Positions 53,243-64,000 of a stretch of 64,000 nt of DNA are shown one piece after another. Under the pieces are notes generated by a model. That model was given only the letters and a program-made list of their open reading frames with translations, did not search any database and was not told the origin of the DNA. Within the stretch, counting starts at the first letter, position 1, and each line of letters opens with the position of its first letter. The translations under genes were made by a program, and so were the position numbers. Source of the stretch: Adiantum capillus-veneris (taxonomy: Eukaryota > Streptophyta > Polypodiopsida > Polypodiales > Pteridaceae); contig CM043965.1 in assembly GCA_014529385.2 (NCBI GenBank), positions 15,994,912 through 16,058,911 on the forward strand, given 5' to 3'.

Positions 53243-53950
53243 GTCGTCACATACAGCAATGAGTCTTGAGACCGAGACGGGTGGGGATGATGCGCACGGC
53301 ATAGTCAGAAGTCTCTCTCTCTCTCGTCCTGTCCTCCTGTGAGGCTTGAGGCCAGCAGCGGTCGGCGATTGCCTTGAGGCCAAACGTCCACAGAGAGCAC
53401 CGCCCTTGGGGTTTTGTTTTCAAAAGGGCATCTACTGAGATTCCACTTAATAAAGGTGGATCGAGTAGGAGTTACATTGCGAATAGAACATATAAAGTGC
53501 CATCAGTAAATGTTCACTTTTGAACCCATAATTTCCAATAGTTCATGGTCATAGTTGCTTCGAAACAAGTAAGTATTGATTTTTTATGCAAAAGATCCAA
53601 ACGAGACTTATGCAAGAAGACCTTTTAGAAAGAAGAAAACCTCCTAGGGAGTAAGGATGTGGTGAGGTGAAGGATAGTTTTCAATAGGATGTTATTCATG
53701 CAACTATACAAAAATGGGCATAGTTACAAAAGGCCTTGCTTAGTTGCATATAAGACAAATAACTGGTGCATGTGGGACCATGCAAGAGGCACAATTATTT
53801 TAGAACACAATTGATAAATATGCATTATGTGATTACTGCCTAATATGCGATCAAGCGCAAGCGCAATAGTGAAGGATGGGAGCTATGTCACCAACCCAAT
53901 GAAGGGGTCAAGTATTGCCTACGCAATATGATGACACCCTAACTCAACAT

Positions 53951-55364
53951 GTAAAATAGGGATCCAAAGGGGGCAGGGGCATTTGCAAAAGAGCAATGTG
54001 CATTAATGGGCTTTAAAGACCCTAAGGTTTATCCCATTAAGACTTCCAAAATGCTAAGGTTCCAAAATTCAAAGGGTATGTCCAATGGTCAAGCCTAGGG
54101 TAAATTGGATACTTGTGGGAAAACTCAAAAGTCTTCCCACATCCCTATTCTTGGAGGGGTGAGCCTTTTATGTAGGGGATAAGAGAGAAACACACACACA
54201 CTCTTGCAAGCCCCCTTTACACAAAGGTCATAGTGGACACATGTCAGCTCCCTAGCCCAGTTGCCCCCAAGGTGCATTCAAATCCTATTGGATGGCCATA
54301 GAGGTGGAGCAATGAGAATTACGCTAGAGTAAATTTAGTTTAATTCATTTAAAAACACTGATAAAAGAACCAATAGAAATTAAGCTCTCTAGAAGACTAC
54401 TAGACAGTCTCCCAAGGGGTCCAATGAGCATTCAGCAGGCCAATGGATTGTCTGATTCCTGTTGGCCAAAAGACTAAGAGGTCCAATGAGAGTTTAATTG
54501 CATTATTTAAATACCTAAAGCTCTCACAAAAGGGGAAAGGGAGACACATGTCACAAGGCTATCACTTATGCTTATTAATTGTCATTGGCTAAGCTTTGCA
54601 GGGGCCAATAGGATGGCAGCATGAGTAAAAAGCAAGAGGGGTCGACCAAGAGAGAAAGGGGGATGATTTTTGCAAGGCATTATCACTTACACACACACAT
54701 AAGCTCGTGTGTGAAGAAAAGAAAACTATCTCCTTCTACAAGCTTTAATGGAAAGCTCCAAGCTTTTGAGAAGGGAGGCCTACACCAAAAACTCTTAGCT
54801 TTGTGATGCAAATCCAACCAAGAGTCAATCTTCAATGCATGCTCATCTCCTCTACCATGCTAATTACTAAGCTATTAAGTGTGATTATGTGAGCACTTCT
54901 TCCTCGTAAGAATACTCCTTCCTCTCGATCTACTCTCATACCCCGCTAGCTCTCACCATCTTCGAAGGTGTGTGAGGTCTTGGGTCTGAGACCGTGAGGG
55001 AATTGATGTTGTGTTTTCAAGTGTGAGCTTGGTGCTTGAAGCTTCCATCTTCATTGCACCAGAAAGTTATTGAAGTAACACAAAGTATTGTATTGTATAA
55101 TGTCACTCTTAATGGGGGAACCTATAATACAAAGCCTTTTGGAGGGGGGACCAGCTCCATGAAAATCAGGTCCTCAATTGTTGTCAATAGCTTAATTTCT
55201 CTCTCTTTTTGAAGTATTGTTCATGCCTATCTAACTAGGTGTTATGCTTTTGTTGCTCTCTCCACCCAAGCACTCTTGCTATGCTCAATCTATTCTAATG
55301 AAATGCTCACTATATCTATGCTATTTTTCGCTGCACACAAGTTACTAGACCATTAACTGTTACA
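53951..55364 (+). repeat. 5' LTR of element E (5' truncated)
   Basis: It matches the 3' LTR from about base 140 of the LTR onward (AGGGATCCAAAGGGGGC) to the end ...TGTTACA. The TGTCATAATAA start is missing, so the element was truncated on this side. Confidence 0.85.
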
Positions 55365-55365
55365 T

Positions 55366-55377
55366 TGATATCAGAGC
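55366..55377 (+). promoter_or_regulatory. Primer binding site of E (one change)
   Basis: TGATATCAGAGC, G to A at the third position compared with B and C. Confidence 0.75.
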
Positions 55378-55779
55378 CCAAGGTTTCTCTTTGCTTGCTC
55401 AAGAAGAGAGGTCCTCAAGCTAACTATAAATGGTTGGTATTATTAATTGCAATTGAGTACATAGAATAGGGATTTTTCAGCCTTGCAGTGCGCGTGCTTC
55501 GTGCAGATAACGGGGCATCACCGTCAAGAGCTATGGTCTTAATAGTTGAGTCCTACGGGGCTTGCCTACGGCTTAACCACTATTGAGCTATTAGAAGCTT
55601 GACAAGAGCCGGTACTATTTTGGTGGTGAAAGACCCTCTCTTCTGTTCCTTGCAATTAATGATATTCAAGCCACGGGTACAGGAGCTTGAGTGCTTTTCT
55701 AAAGGGGTTAAGAGGAGCAGCAACTAGGGCTTGAAGTGCCAAAGTACACTTAAAAATTTTACACCTAAAAGTTGTTAGA

Positions 55780-57403
55780 ATGGCTGACAATAGTAAAGAG
55801 AGTGAAATTAATGTTGATAGCTTTGATTTTGCTAACGAGCAGGCTACTAATGATGCCCCTATGCTTGTTAATTACCTTGTTACTAGGCTTCAACAAGACA
55901 TGGGCAATCCATCCCTCCAAAGTGAGGTGCAACAGCAGCTATGTGCTCATGAGATTCTCCAAACTCCCCACCAAGAAGAGAAAGTACCTAGAAAGCCTCC
56001 TTGTGAGACTTCCAAAAGAGGCCTCTCTCCGATAAGGGAAGAAGAAGAGGATCTGTGTGAAGGGCTCAAAAATATACTACTTGACGACGCATCTCCTTCC
56101 CAAAGGAGAACTCAAGTTTCAATGGTAGAGCCCCCACTGAAGGAACGAGAAAGAAGTGAGTCTCATGCCACCTCGGTGGAGATGGCTCCACGAAGACGAC
56201 GGGCAAAACGCTCTCCAACACCCCTAAACGGAGAAGACCATCGCACACTTCTCCACACCAAAATTCAAACAGGGACGAAAGAAAACAAGAGAAGAAAAAG
56301 GCGAGAAAGAGGTCACCCTCTTCTCCATCTTCTTCATCCTCTTTCTCTTATGAAGAAAGTGATGGTGCAAACAAGGAGGAACAAGGGAAGAAAAAGGCGA
56401 GAAAGAGGTCACCCTCTTCTTCATCCTCCTCAAATTCTTCCTCTTCTAAAGAAAGTGATGATGCAGCTTTCGAACCACCAAAAAGAAGAGGCCATAGGAA
56501 ATCCTATGCCACGTGGAAGAGGTCGTCCAAGCTCAAGAAGTTCAAAGAGGGAGGAAAGAACACCTCTTTCCTTACGTTGATGGCACCTTTGGTGCTACGG
56601 ACAGAGTCTTGGCCTTCATTCAACAATTCGATACGGCGTTTGGAGATGAGGGCTTCACGGAGTTCTCTGAGCTACGCCATGTAGCTATGTATTTTCAAAA
56701 GTCCGTCAGGCAATGGTGGTCTAGCCTACGGGAAAATGATGAAGCTCCACGAACATGGAAAGCTTTAAGAGCTTCCATCATGAAGCAGTTTTTGGCTACC
56801 GATGCCAAAGATAAAGTACTCACCGAATGGAAAATCTTGAAGCTCTCTCCCTACGAATCTATTCACAAATATGTAGACAACTTTTGGAACTTACATCTCA
56901 AAGCCATTGTCTTCAAAAAGATGGATTTTGGAGAGCAAAAACAACAATTTTATGCGGATTTAAATGAAGATATGGCGGAGTATGTCAATTCCCAAAGGCC
57001 ACGCACCATGTCTGTGGTCATACACCATACCATGGTGGCTTCACGAATCAATTTCCAACAAGGGGCTAAGAGAAATCTTAAGCCCACGGAGAACAAGGAC
57101 CGTAATAACAAGCCCAAGGGGAAGGACAATGTACAAAAGTCTCCTAAAGGCAACGCCAACAACAACAAAGCTAAGGAGAAGGGAGTTTATAAAGGCAAAA
57201 ATAAACTCTCTCCTGAAGAGCTTGATCGTTATCGTAAAGAGAATCGATGTTTCAAGTGCGGGGAGCAAGGGCATGCCTATCATGCTTGTCCCCATAAGAA
57301 TACACGAAATGAGCCTCCTAGAGCTACCTTGGTCGAAATCCAAGAAGACGATGCTTACCACAAAGGATCTCCTCTATGCCATGCTTGGGGAAATGTAAGA
57401 TAA
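55780..57403 (+). pseudogene. gag of element E
   Basis: The frame starts MADNSKESEINVD and stays open, except for a shifted stretch (about 56220-56570), to a TAA at the end of the gag-protease linker. The capsid core VDGTFGATDRVLAF and VRQWWSSLREN (56580-56740) and the knuckle CFKCGEQGHAYHAC (57249-57290) are intact, with all Cys and His in place. This is the best-preserved gag of the three copies. The final TAA stands where C reads GAA, in ...VREHNAF. Confidence 0.85.
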
Positions 57404-58622
57404 CATGATGCTTTTATTCTCTTTGACCCTGGTTCTACTGACAATTTTATATCCATAGAGTTGGCCACCAAGCTAGGCATCCAAGCCTATGAGATGGGAG
57501 ATGTCCTTCCCACCAATGGTGCTTTCAAGGGGCAAGAAGCCTCAGTCACTCCCTTAATTGGGAAATTGAGGCTCCATGTCCAAAGCTATGTGGACAAGGA
57601 GGACTTCTTTATCTCTCCTCTCAAGCACAAGGATGTAATCCTAGGGGCACCATGGTTTGATCGCATGGCTGCCAATGTAAAATTCCATGAAAGGCAAACC
57701 TACTTTAGGTTCAGGGAAAAAGATATATACATAGATGCTAAGGAGTTGGGTAACACCATACCCATTGTACATACACAAGCTCTCAATAAGTCAATAAAGA
57801 GCTCTATTTCCGTGTACATGATTTTTGTTAAAGGTTCTCAAAATGAACGTGATGCTTTAGCAAAAGAAAATATAAACAATCACAAGGAATTAGAGTTTAT
57901 GCAATTTTCCCAAGGGATTTCAAGATGTTTTTATTGACGACATCCCTTGTGAACTACCTCCTAAACGAGGCAATGATGACCATGCAATTGAACTTCTTCC
58001 AGGAAGTTCACCGCCTAATAAACCTCCTTATAGATTTTCCCAAGCTCAACAAGAGGAGATTATGCGGCAAGTGCATGAGCTAGTTGAGAAGGGCATGGCT
58101 AGGCCTAGCTCATCTCCATTTTGTTCACCCATGTTATTAGTGCAAAATAAAGATGGCACATATTGTATGTGTGTCGACTATAGAGCACTAAATAGGATCA
58201 CTATCAAGAATATGTTTCCCGTTCCACGGGTAGAAGACCTATTTGATAAGCTGCAAGGGTCGACCTACTTCAGTAGGATTGACCTAAAAAGTGGCTACCA
58301 TCAAATAAGGATAGTTGATCAAGATATTATAAAGACCACATTTCACACTACGTTTGGTCTTTACGAATACATTGTCATGCCTTTTGGCTTGACCAATGCA
58401 CCATGCACATTTAACCGCTATTCAGGCCTCACCGAACCTTTACTGGAGTATTCTTTGATGATATAATCATATATTCTAATTCATTAGACGAACACAAGAA
58501 ACACCTCCAAGTAATATTTCAAGTCTTACGAGAGAATAAACTTTATTAATCGAAAGAAAAGTGAGTTTTTCTTACAAGAGATTCAGTATTTAGGTCACAT
58601 TATCTCTCAAGATAGTATCCAA
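57404..58622 (+). pseudogene. protease and reverse transcriptase of element E
   Basis: The protease motif reads LFDPGSTDNFIS near 57420, then [13 protein letters not shown]. After a +1 shift near 57900 the RT lead-in [20 protein letters not shown] and [15 protein letters not shown] follow (58062-58466). About 14 bases present in C are missing near 58420, between FNR and the helix before the catalytic box, which shifts FDDIIIYS into another frame. A one-base loss near 58547 affects the thumb. Not functional. Confidence 0.84.
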
Positions 58623-59224
58623 ATGGATCCATCAAAGCTAAGTAATAAAAGGATGGCCTCATCCAAGGAATCTACATGCACTAAGAAGCTTTATAGGTAT
58701 GTGACCTATAGACGCTTCATAGAAAAGTTTTCACAAATCGTGGGACCATTACATGACCTAACAAAGAAAAATGTTAAGTATACATGGTCTGCCAAGGAGA
58801 ACAATGCTTTTGAAAAGCTTAAAGAAAATCTTATCTCTCAACCTATGCTTACACTACCGGATCTCTCAAAGCCATTTGAGGTCTAGTGTGACGCTTGTGG
58901 TGATTGCCTTGGAGCTGTTTTGCTCCAAGAAGGGCACGCCATAGCCTACGAAAGTCAAAGGCTCGACCCTCTTGAGCAAGCTATAGGCATATATGAAAAG
59001 GAACTCCTCGCATTTCTACATGCCTTAGACTCGTGGAAGCACTATTTATTGGGGACTCCTTTCATTCTGCGGGGACAGATCACCAAAGCCTTAAGTACTT
59101 CATGATGCAAACCAAGCTCTCCGACAAACAAATGAGGTGGAAAATTTTCCTTTTTCAATTTCATTTTCATATTGCTCACATTGTTGGCAAGCATAAACAA
59201 GTAGCCGATGCACTCTCAAGATGG
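58623..59224 (+). pseudogene. RT connection and RNase H of element E
   Basis: Starts MDPSKL (58623) and, after small shifts, reads KNVKYTWSAKEN and LPDLSKPFEV. A TAG at 58887-58889 stands just before CDACGDCLGAV. RNase H residues are present: CDACGD, YEKELLAF, TDHQSLKYF and VADALSRW, the last two in a second frame from 59033. This is the region that C has lost. RNase H degrades template RNA during cDNA synthesis. Confidence 0.82.
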
Positions 59225-60718
59225 CCGAGAGTGAATGCGGTTTCCATAGCAACTCACAATGATCTATCTTCTATGATAGATGAGTACGCTATCGATCCCG
59301 ATTTTAGAGATGTGATTTCAGCCCTTGCATCAGGAAAGAAAGAGGAACCATTTACCTTACAAGATGTTTATCTTCTCTATGGCAATAGACTATGCGTTAC
59401 TAACTCACTACGTGAGAAAGTAATGTATGAATCTCATGCTCCTCCTTATGCGGGGCATCGAGGGGTTCAATCTACCCTAAAAGGGATAGAAACATATTTT
59501 TATTGGCCTGACATGAAAGAAAACATACAAGAGTATGTTTTTAAATGTGTGGTATGCCAAAAGACGAAGTTTGATAGAGAGAAGCAACCTGGCTTGCTTC
59601 AACCTTTACCAATCCCTAATTCACCATGGGAGAGCATATCCATGAATTTTATCTTTGGATTGCCTAAGCCTATCCATGGCAATACGGGAATATGGACGAT
59701 AGTAGACAAGTTCATCCAAACAAGTTCATTTTATACCTGTCAAAAAGACTATCAAAGCCCATCAAATGGCAACCCTCTTCATATCACAAATCTTCAAGTA
59801 CCATGGATTGCCAATGTCCATAGTGTCGGATAGAGATCCTAGAATGACCATTAATTTTTGGAAGAGTCTCTTTGAGAATTTAGGGACAAGGCTAAACTTC
59901 TCTTTGGCCTATCACCCTCAAACAGATGGCCAAAGTGAAATAGCTAACCTAACAATTCTATGATCTACTAAAAGCCTACGTAACGGAAGTAGATCAAAGG
60001 TCCCAATGGAAGAAGTACTTACCCGTAGTGGAGTATGCCTACAATAATACTGTAAATACATCCACAGGAAAAGCACCTTTCAAGGTAATTGAGGGAAGAT
60101 CCAAAAGTCCCCTACTACTTAAGGTACATGGGAAGATCTTTGTTCCATATGAGTATAGCCGAGACCTACAAGAATCTTTCCAAACGATTAAGGATGTTAT
60201 CTCTATCTCACAGAAAAGGCAAAAGGTTGTTGCTGATAAGCACATAAGATCTCAAGCCTTTAAACAAAATGATTGGGTCTTACTTAAATTTCCCAAGGCT
60301 CTATTAAGGCACACAACGGGCAAGAATCCTACGGGACACCAAAAATACTATGCTAAGTTAGCAAAAAGGTACTATGGTCCCTTCCAAATTCTTAAACCAA
60401 TCAATGAGATGGCCTATCAACTCAAGTTGCCCATTCATTGGCTCATACACAATCCTTTCCATATGAACCTACTAAAGCCTTACAAAGGAGGGCCACCTCA
60501 AAAACCAACTATTGAAGACCCACCGGAGATTGAGGACTAAGAAGAGGTGCTGCAACCCGAGTCCATTCTCCGACATGAAGACAAGGTAATATTATCCAAC
60601 AGTATCTTATTAAGTTTAAGAACTATCCTTTTGAAGATGCTAGATGGATGCAAGGAATACAACTAAAGGATAACCTAAACCTTAACCTTGTCAATGCTTA
60701 CAATGCTTCCCTAGAGTA
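59225..60718 (+). pseudogene. integrase and chromodomain-like tail of element E
   Basis: The zinc domain (APPYAGHRGVQ ... CVVCQKTKFDRE) is intact. At the first catalytic position the sequence is ISMNFIFGLP, Asn where B and C have Asp. A frameshift follows near 59730. SDRDPRMTINFW and YHPQTDGQSE carry the other two acids (59766-59963). Frames continue at 60028-60540 and end in a TAA where C has CAA. The chromodomain-like end (FKNYPFEDARWMQG) lies at about 60615-60660. The Asp-to-Asn change alone should abolish integration. Confidence 0.84.
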
Positions 60719-61034
60719 AGCAAATGTAAAAATGTTTAAACTGAAAAAAGTTTTTGTCTTATAAGACTCTCTTTTTTTTTATTGTGCACAAATGTTAAGA
60801 AGTATGCATGCTTAGGACAAGTTTGTGGAGACGACGTCTTCCAAACACCAAGTAGAGCTTGTCACTCTACTATGAAAGATTGATAGGACTAATGCGCAGA
60901 CATGCTTGCGGCAGCTTAGGCTTTGAAGCACCAAATGGATTAGTCATCCATTATGGAATGATGTCGTAGGGTAAGATAGGGATCCTCTACCCGCTAGAAA
61001 AAGGACTAGTGACTAGGCTTTATCTTCTCTACCC
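60719..61034 (+). other. Untranslated 3' region of element E
   Basis: No coding frame; closely matches 20393-20709 of C. Confidence 0.65.
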
Positions 61035-61072
61035 CATAGTCGAGGACGACTATGATTTCAAGAGAGAGGTAA
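61035..61072 (+). promoter_or_regulatory. Hairpin and polypurine tract of E
   Basis: CATAGTCG-AGGA-CGACTATG at 61035-61054, then AAGAGAGAGG and the LTR start, as in C. Confidence 0.78.
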
Positions 61073-62603
61073 TGTCATAATAACTAATATCTAATTCTCC
61101 TAAATGATTTTCTCATGTTAAACTGATCATTTAATATGGGAAAGTACCAAGGGAGAAAAAGCTAGAATATTGGTTAGGCTGGCAGACCGGTCACAGTAGG
61201 GATCGAAAGGCGGAAAAATAAGGATCCAAAGGGGGGGCCATCTGCAAAAGAGCAATGTGCATTAATGGGGTTCAAAGACCCTAAGGTTTAGCCCATTAAG
61301 ACTTCAGAAATGCTACGGTGCCAAAATTCAAAGGGTATGTCCAATGATCAAGCTTAGGATAAATTGGATACTTGTGGGAAGACTCAAAAGTCTTCCCACA
61401 TCCCTATCCTTGAGGGGGCAAGCCTTTTATGTAGGGGATGAGAGAGAAACACACACACACTCTTGCAAGCCCCCTTCACACAAAGGGCATAGTGGACAGA
61501 TGTCAGCTCCCTAGCCCAGTTGCCCCCAAGGTGCATTCAAGTCCTATTAGATGGCCAAAGAGGTGGACCAATGAGAATTAGGCTAGAGTAAATTTAGTTT
61601 AATTCATTTAAAAACACTTGATAAAAGAACCAATAGAAATTAAGCTCTCTAGAAAACTATTGGACAGTCTCCCAAGGCGTCCAATGAGCATTCAGCGGGC
61701 CAATGGCTTGCATGATTCCTATTGGCCAGAAGACTAAGGGGAAAGGCGGACACATGTCACAAGGCTATCACTTATGCTTCTTAATTGTCATTGGCTGAGC
61801 TTTGCAGGGGCCAATAGGATGCCAGCATGATTAAAAAGCAGGAGGGGTCGACCAAGAGAGAGAGGAGGCTGATTTTTGCAAGGCACTATCACTTACACAC
61901 ATACATAAGCTCATGTGTGAAGAAAAGAAGACTATCTCCTTCTCCAAGCTTTAATGGAAAGCTTATCATCTTCTCCAAGCTTTTGAGATGGGAGGCCTAC
62001 ACCAACAACTCTTGGCTTTGTGATGCAAATCCAACCAAGAGCCAAGCTTCAATGCATGCTCATCTCCTCTACCATGCTAATTACTAAGCTATGCTAAGCT
62101 ATTAAGAGTGATTATGTGAGGAGACATACTTCTTTCTTGTAAGAATACTCCTTCTTCCTCTCGATCTACTCTCATACCCAGCTAGCTCTCACCATCTTCG
62201 AAGGTGTGTGAGGTCTTGGGTCTGAAACCGTGAGGGAATTGATGTTGTATTTTCAAGTGTGAGCTTGGTGCTTGAAGCTTCCATCTTCATTGCACCAGCA
62301 AGTTATTTAAGGAACACAAAGTATTGTATTGTAAAATGTCTCCCTTGATGGGGGAAACCTATAATACAAAGCCTTTTGGAGGGGGGACCAGCTCCATGAA
62401 AATCCGGTCCTCAAGTGTTGTCAATAGCTTAATTTCTCTCTCTTTTTGAAGTATCATGCCTATCTAACTAGGTGTTATGCTTTTGTTGCTCTCTCCATCC
62501 AAGCACTCTTGCTATGCTCATTAGGAATCTATTCTAATGAAAAGCTCACTATGTCTATGCTATTTTTCGCTACACACAAGTTACTAGACCATTAAATGTT
62601 ACA
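61073..62603 (+). repeat. 3' LTR of element E
   Basis: TGTCATAATAACTAATATC... to ...AATGTTACA, 1531 bp; complete with TG...CA ends. It is the best full-length reference for the family LTR in this window. Confidence 0.9.
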
Positions 62604-62865
62604 GAATTGCATGTCCTAGGCCAACTCGCTTTGACTAAACGACCTTCTTTTACTACAAGAGAAGACCCCTTCCTCTTCCTTGGCAAAACGAGGCTGTTTT
62701 TCAGAATAACCTTGAGGTTTACAATGTATGCAACATATGTAATGTCGGGCGATGATAAATTTCGAATGCTTCTACCTATGTGGTAGTAGTGCTCGCCATT
62801 AATCATTTGAAGATAATTAAAATCAACCACGATTGGTAGTACCACGTAGGCAGTCGCATCGTTTA
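62604..62865 (-). other. Unassigned open frame beside E
   Basis: On the minus strand an open frame reads AYVVLPIVVDFNYLQ, INGEHYYHIGRSIRNL and SPDITYVAYIVNL, and enters the E LTR. Composition and the mix of residues look protein-like, but I recognise no family and see no start or exon border. It may be a fragment of a gene or of another element cut by the insertion of E. Confidence 0.35.
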
Positions 62866-63429
62866 ATGTCCAATGCTTTTATTTTAAGAGAGCCTTAGCA
62901 AGAATATGGGCTTGGAAAAGTTGTATGCATGATGGTTGTCACTGCTTCCTTCAATCAACTAAGTTGCACTCTTTGATTACTAATTTTCTTGGTAAAATTT
63001 TCTTGGTAAAATTATGATGGTGCCATACAATTGTGTGAGTAACATGGTGGCAATAGGCTACTTAGCCATTCTAACACTATAAAATGCAATGAAATCGACA
63101 ATATATATTTGTCTATGTAGGAGTGTCACACAGCCTCGAACTTTGCAATTTCTTGTGAGGACATAAATCTCTTTCATGTTTTACAAGTTTGAGCTATTTT
63201 TTTGAAGGTTTATATATCTAAAACTCTCCCAAAGATAGATAAGTTCTTTCTTACATCTTGATGAAAAGGTTTTTAAAATTGTTTTCCTGAACCGTTCTTG
63301 ATTGTGTTGATGACTAATGGGGTCAGTGCTACAAGTTCAGACAATTTGTGACAAACATTAATTTGTGGGCAATGAATGGGCTGGATGTGTGCATTGATCC
63401 TGGTATGCCTAGCCAACAAACTCAAAAGC
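62866..63429. other. Gene-free stretch before the SINE
   Basis: AT-rich sequence with no frame or repeat that I can name, apart from a short direct doubling of TTTCTTGGTAAAATT near 62985-63015. Confidence 0.45.
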
Positions 63430-63444
63430 AAGGATACGGGCATG

Positions 63445-63692
63445 GTCAACGAGAGCTAGCTCAGTTGGTAGAGCAAGAGCCCCTTGTGTCAAAGGTCTTG
63501 GGTTCAAACCCCCTTGACAACTCGTATGACATGTAGCCCTTAGGGGCTATTCCCCTAGTCCAAATGATGGATTGGCCACCCTAACCCGGCTGGGATGACT
63601 CACCTTAAGAGTCGGATTGCCTCCACCTACGGGGGTTGGGTGTGTGTGTTGTAATTTCAAAGTTCTACTCTCTCCAAAAAAAAAAAAAAAAA
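63445..63692 (+). mobile_element. tRNA-derived SINE with poly(A) tail and target duplications
   Basis: A Pol III A box (TAGCTCAGTTGG, 63457-63468) and B box (GGTTCAAACCC, 63501-63511) form a tRNA-like head. About 165 bp of unrelated body follow, then 17 adenines (63676-63692). The 15 bases before the element (63430-63444, AAGGATACGGGCATG) recur after it (63691-63705) with one change. SINEs of this kind use LINE enzymes to move; none is present here. Confidence 0.9.
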
Positions 63693-63814
63693 GGATACAG
63701 GCATGCAAAAGTTGTATGCCAATGCGTGGCATTGCAATGGATCGATACAATTTTTTCCCTCTTAATTTCATAATGTGATTAAAATATCGAATTCCGCCTT
63801 TGAGTTGCATTTCC

Positions 63815-63923
63815 TAGAGCTTCATTACTTCGTTAGCGAAGTGGCAAATTTTCGCTTCTTGGCCCCTCAGCAGCCCACGTGGCTTCACTTCATCTCTAAA
63901 AAAAACAGCGCTGTGAAGCTCTA
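63815..63923. mobile_element. MITE-like inverted-repeat element, 105-109 bp
   Basis: TAGAGCTTCA at the left and TGAAGCTCTA at the right are exact complements. If the outer TA pairs are the target duplication, the element is 63817-63921 with GAGCTTCA ends, as in TA-inserting MITEs. It also holds an inner hairpin (ACTTCG-TTAG-CGAAGT, 63825-63840). There is no coding capacity. Confidence 0.5.
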
Positions 63924-64000
63924 AAAAGACTTGGGATCGTGCAAAAATAGCGAAAAGAGAGCGAGCGAGTTTGCCGCTCCATCGTCGGGGCAATCGTAGG

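Larger units (their letters stand above)
50706..53950. other. Gene-free stretch rich in simple repeats
   Basis: No coding frame of a known family. It contains several (GA)n/(CT)n tracts, a GTGTGT tract at about 52793-52818 and one tRNA-like promoter pair (51408-51354). Short frames here consist mainly of Arg-Glu or Ser-Leu runs from the microsatellites. Confidence 0.55.
53951..62603 (+). mobile_element. LTR retrotransposon E (chromovirus-like Ty3/gypsy), third copy of the B/C family
   Basis: A 5' LTR without its first 140 bp or so, a primer site with one change, gag, protease, RT, RNase H, integrase, tail, hairpin plus polypurine tract and a full 3' LTR. Unlike C it keeps RNase H. Frame damage includes shifts near 56220 and 56570, a TAA at about 57401, a +1 shift near 57900, a 14-bp loss in RT near 58420 and several later stops. 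No target duplication can be read because the left end is truncated. Confidence 0.92.

Noticed and set aside
63451-63525. Functional tRNA gene
   Set aside because: The A and B boxes are good, but the flanking stem does not pair as an acceptor stem, and poly(A) tail and target duplications show it is the head of a SINE.

Overview
The window looks like repeat-rich nuclear DNA of a land plant. It carries plant-type Ty3/gypsy retroelements primed by initiator tRNA-Met and by tRNA-Asp, a tRNA-derived SINE with a poly(A) tail, compact GT-AG introns and long (GA)n tracts. Nothing in it identifies the species; a fern, lycophyte or gymnosperm with a large genome would fit, but that is a guess. I see no ordinary single-copy host gene. 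Almost everything recognisable is a transposable element, and many are nested in one another.

Left third (1-32.2 kb). An old minus-strand Ty3/gypsy element, A2 (about 13.56-32.17 kb), has been split. Element C (14113-22202) interrupts it with a clean 5-bp TTATT target duplication. A separate 5.8-kb DNA insertion, K (about 25.26-31.05 kb), also interrupts it. Element B (5934 to about 13560) abuts the left end of A2. B has itself been entered by a minus-strand element, A (1-5933), whose 5' LTR, tRNA-Asp primer site, long leader and gag are visible. B, C and E are three copies of one chromovirus-like family (gag, CCHC knuckle, protease, RT, RNase H, integrase, chromodomain-like tail), all broken by stops, frameshifts or deletions. 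K carries a BED-finger fragment, an unknown protein and a protein-kinase gene with an amber codon. Clusters of ATCGAT lie near both of its ends.

Middle (32.2-50.7 kb). Two diverged LTRs of about 130 bp, with a primer site and a polypurine tract in minus orientation, suggest an old non-autonomous LTR element, D. Inside it lies the most notable object of the window, element T (36790-47121, 10.3 kb). T is bounded by near-perfect terminal inverted repeats of at least 32 bp and sits precisely between two units of a 40-bp minisatellite, with no visible target duplication. It encodes four spliced genes in two convergent pairs: (1) a DDE-type transposase candidate; (2) an unknown 474-aa protein; (3) a 576-aa fusion of a histone-H3-like domain, with an H3-like N-terminus, to an Ulp1-like cysteine protease and a lysine-rich tail; (4) an unknown 390-aa protein. 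A 465-bp tandem duplication built of CpG-rich sub-repeats fills the divergent promoter region between genes 2 and 3.

Right third (50.7-64 kb). A gene-free stretch rich in (GA)n/(CT)n and one tRNA-like promoter relic is followed by element E (53951-62603), the third copy of the B/C family. After it come an unassigned open frame, a tRNA-derived SINE flanked by 15-bp duplications, and a 105-109-bp MITE-like inverted-repeat element.

How the genes might work together is only clear for T. Gene 1 would cut and join the ends. The histone/protease fusion and the two unknown proteins would be accessory factors that act on chromatin or on SUMO-like conjugates. That functional reading is inference; the ends, exon structures and motifs are visible in the sequence.
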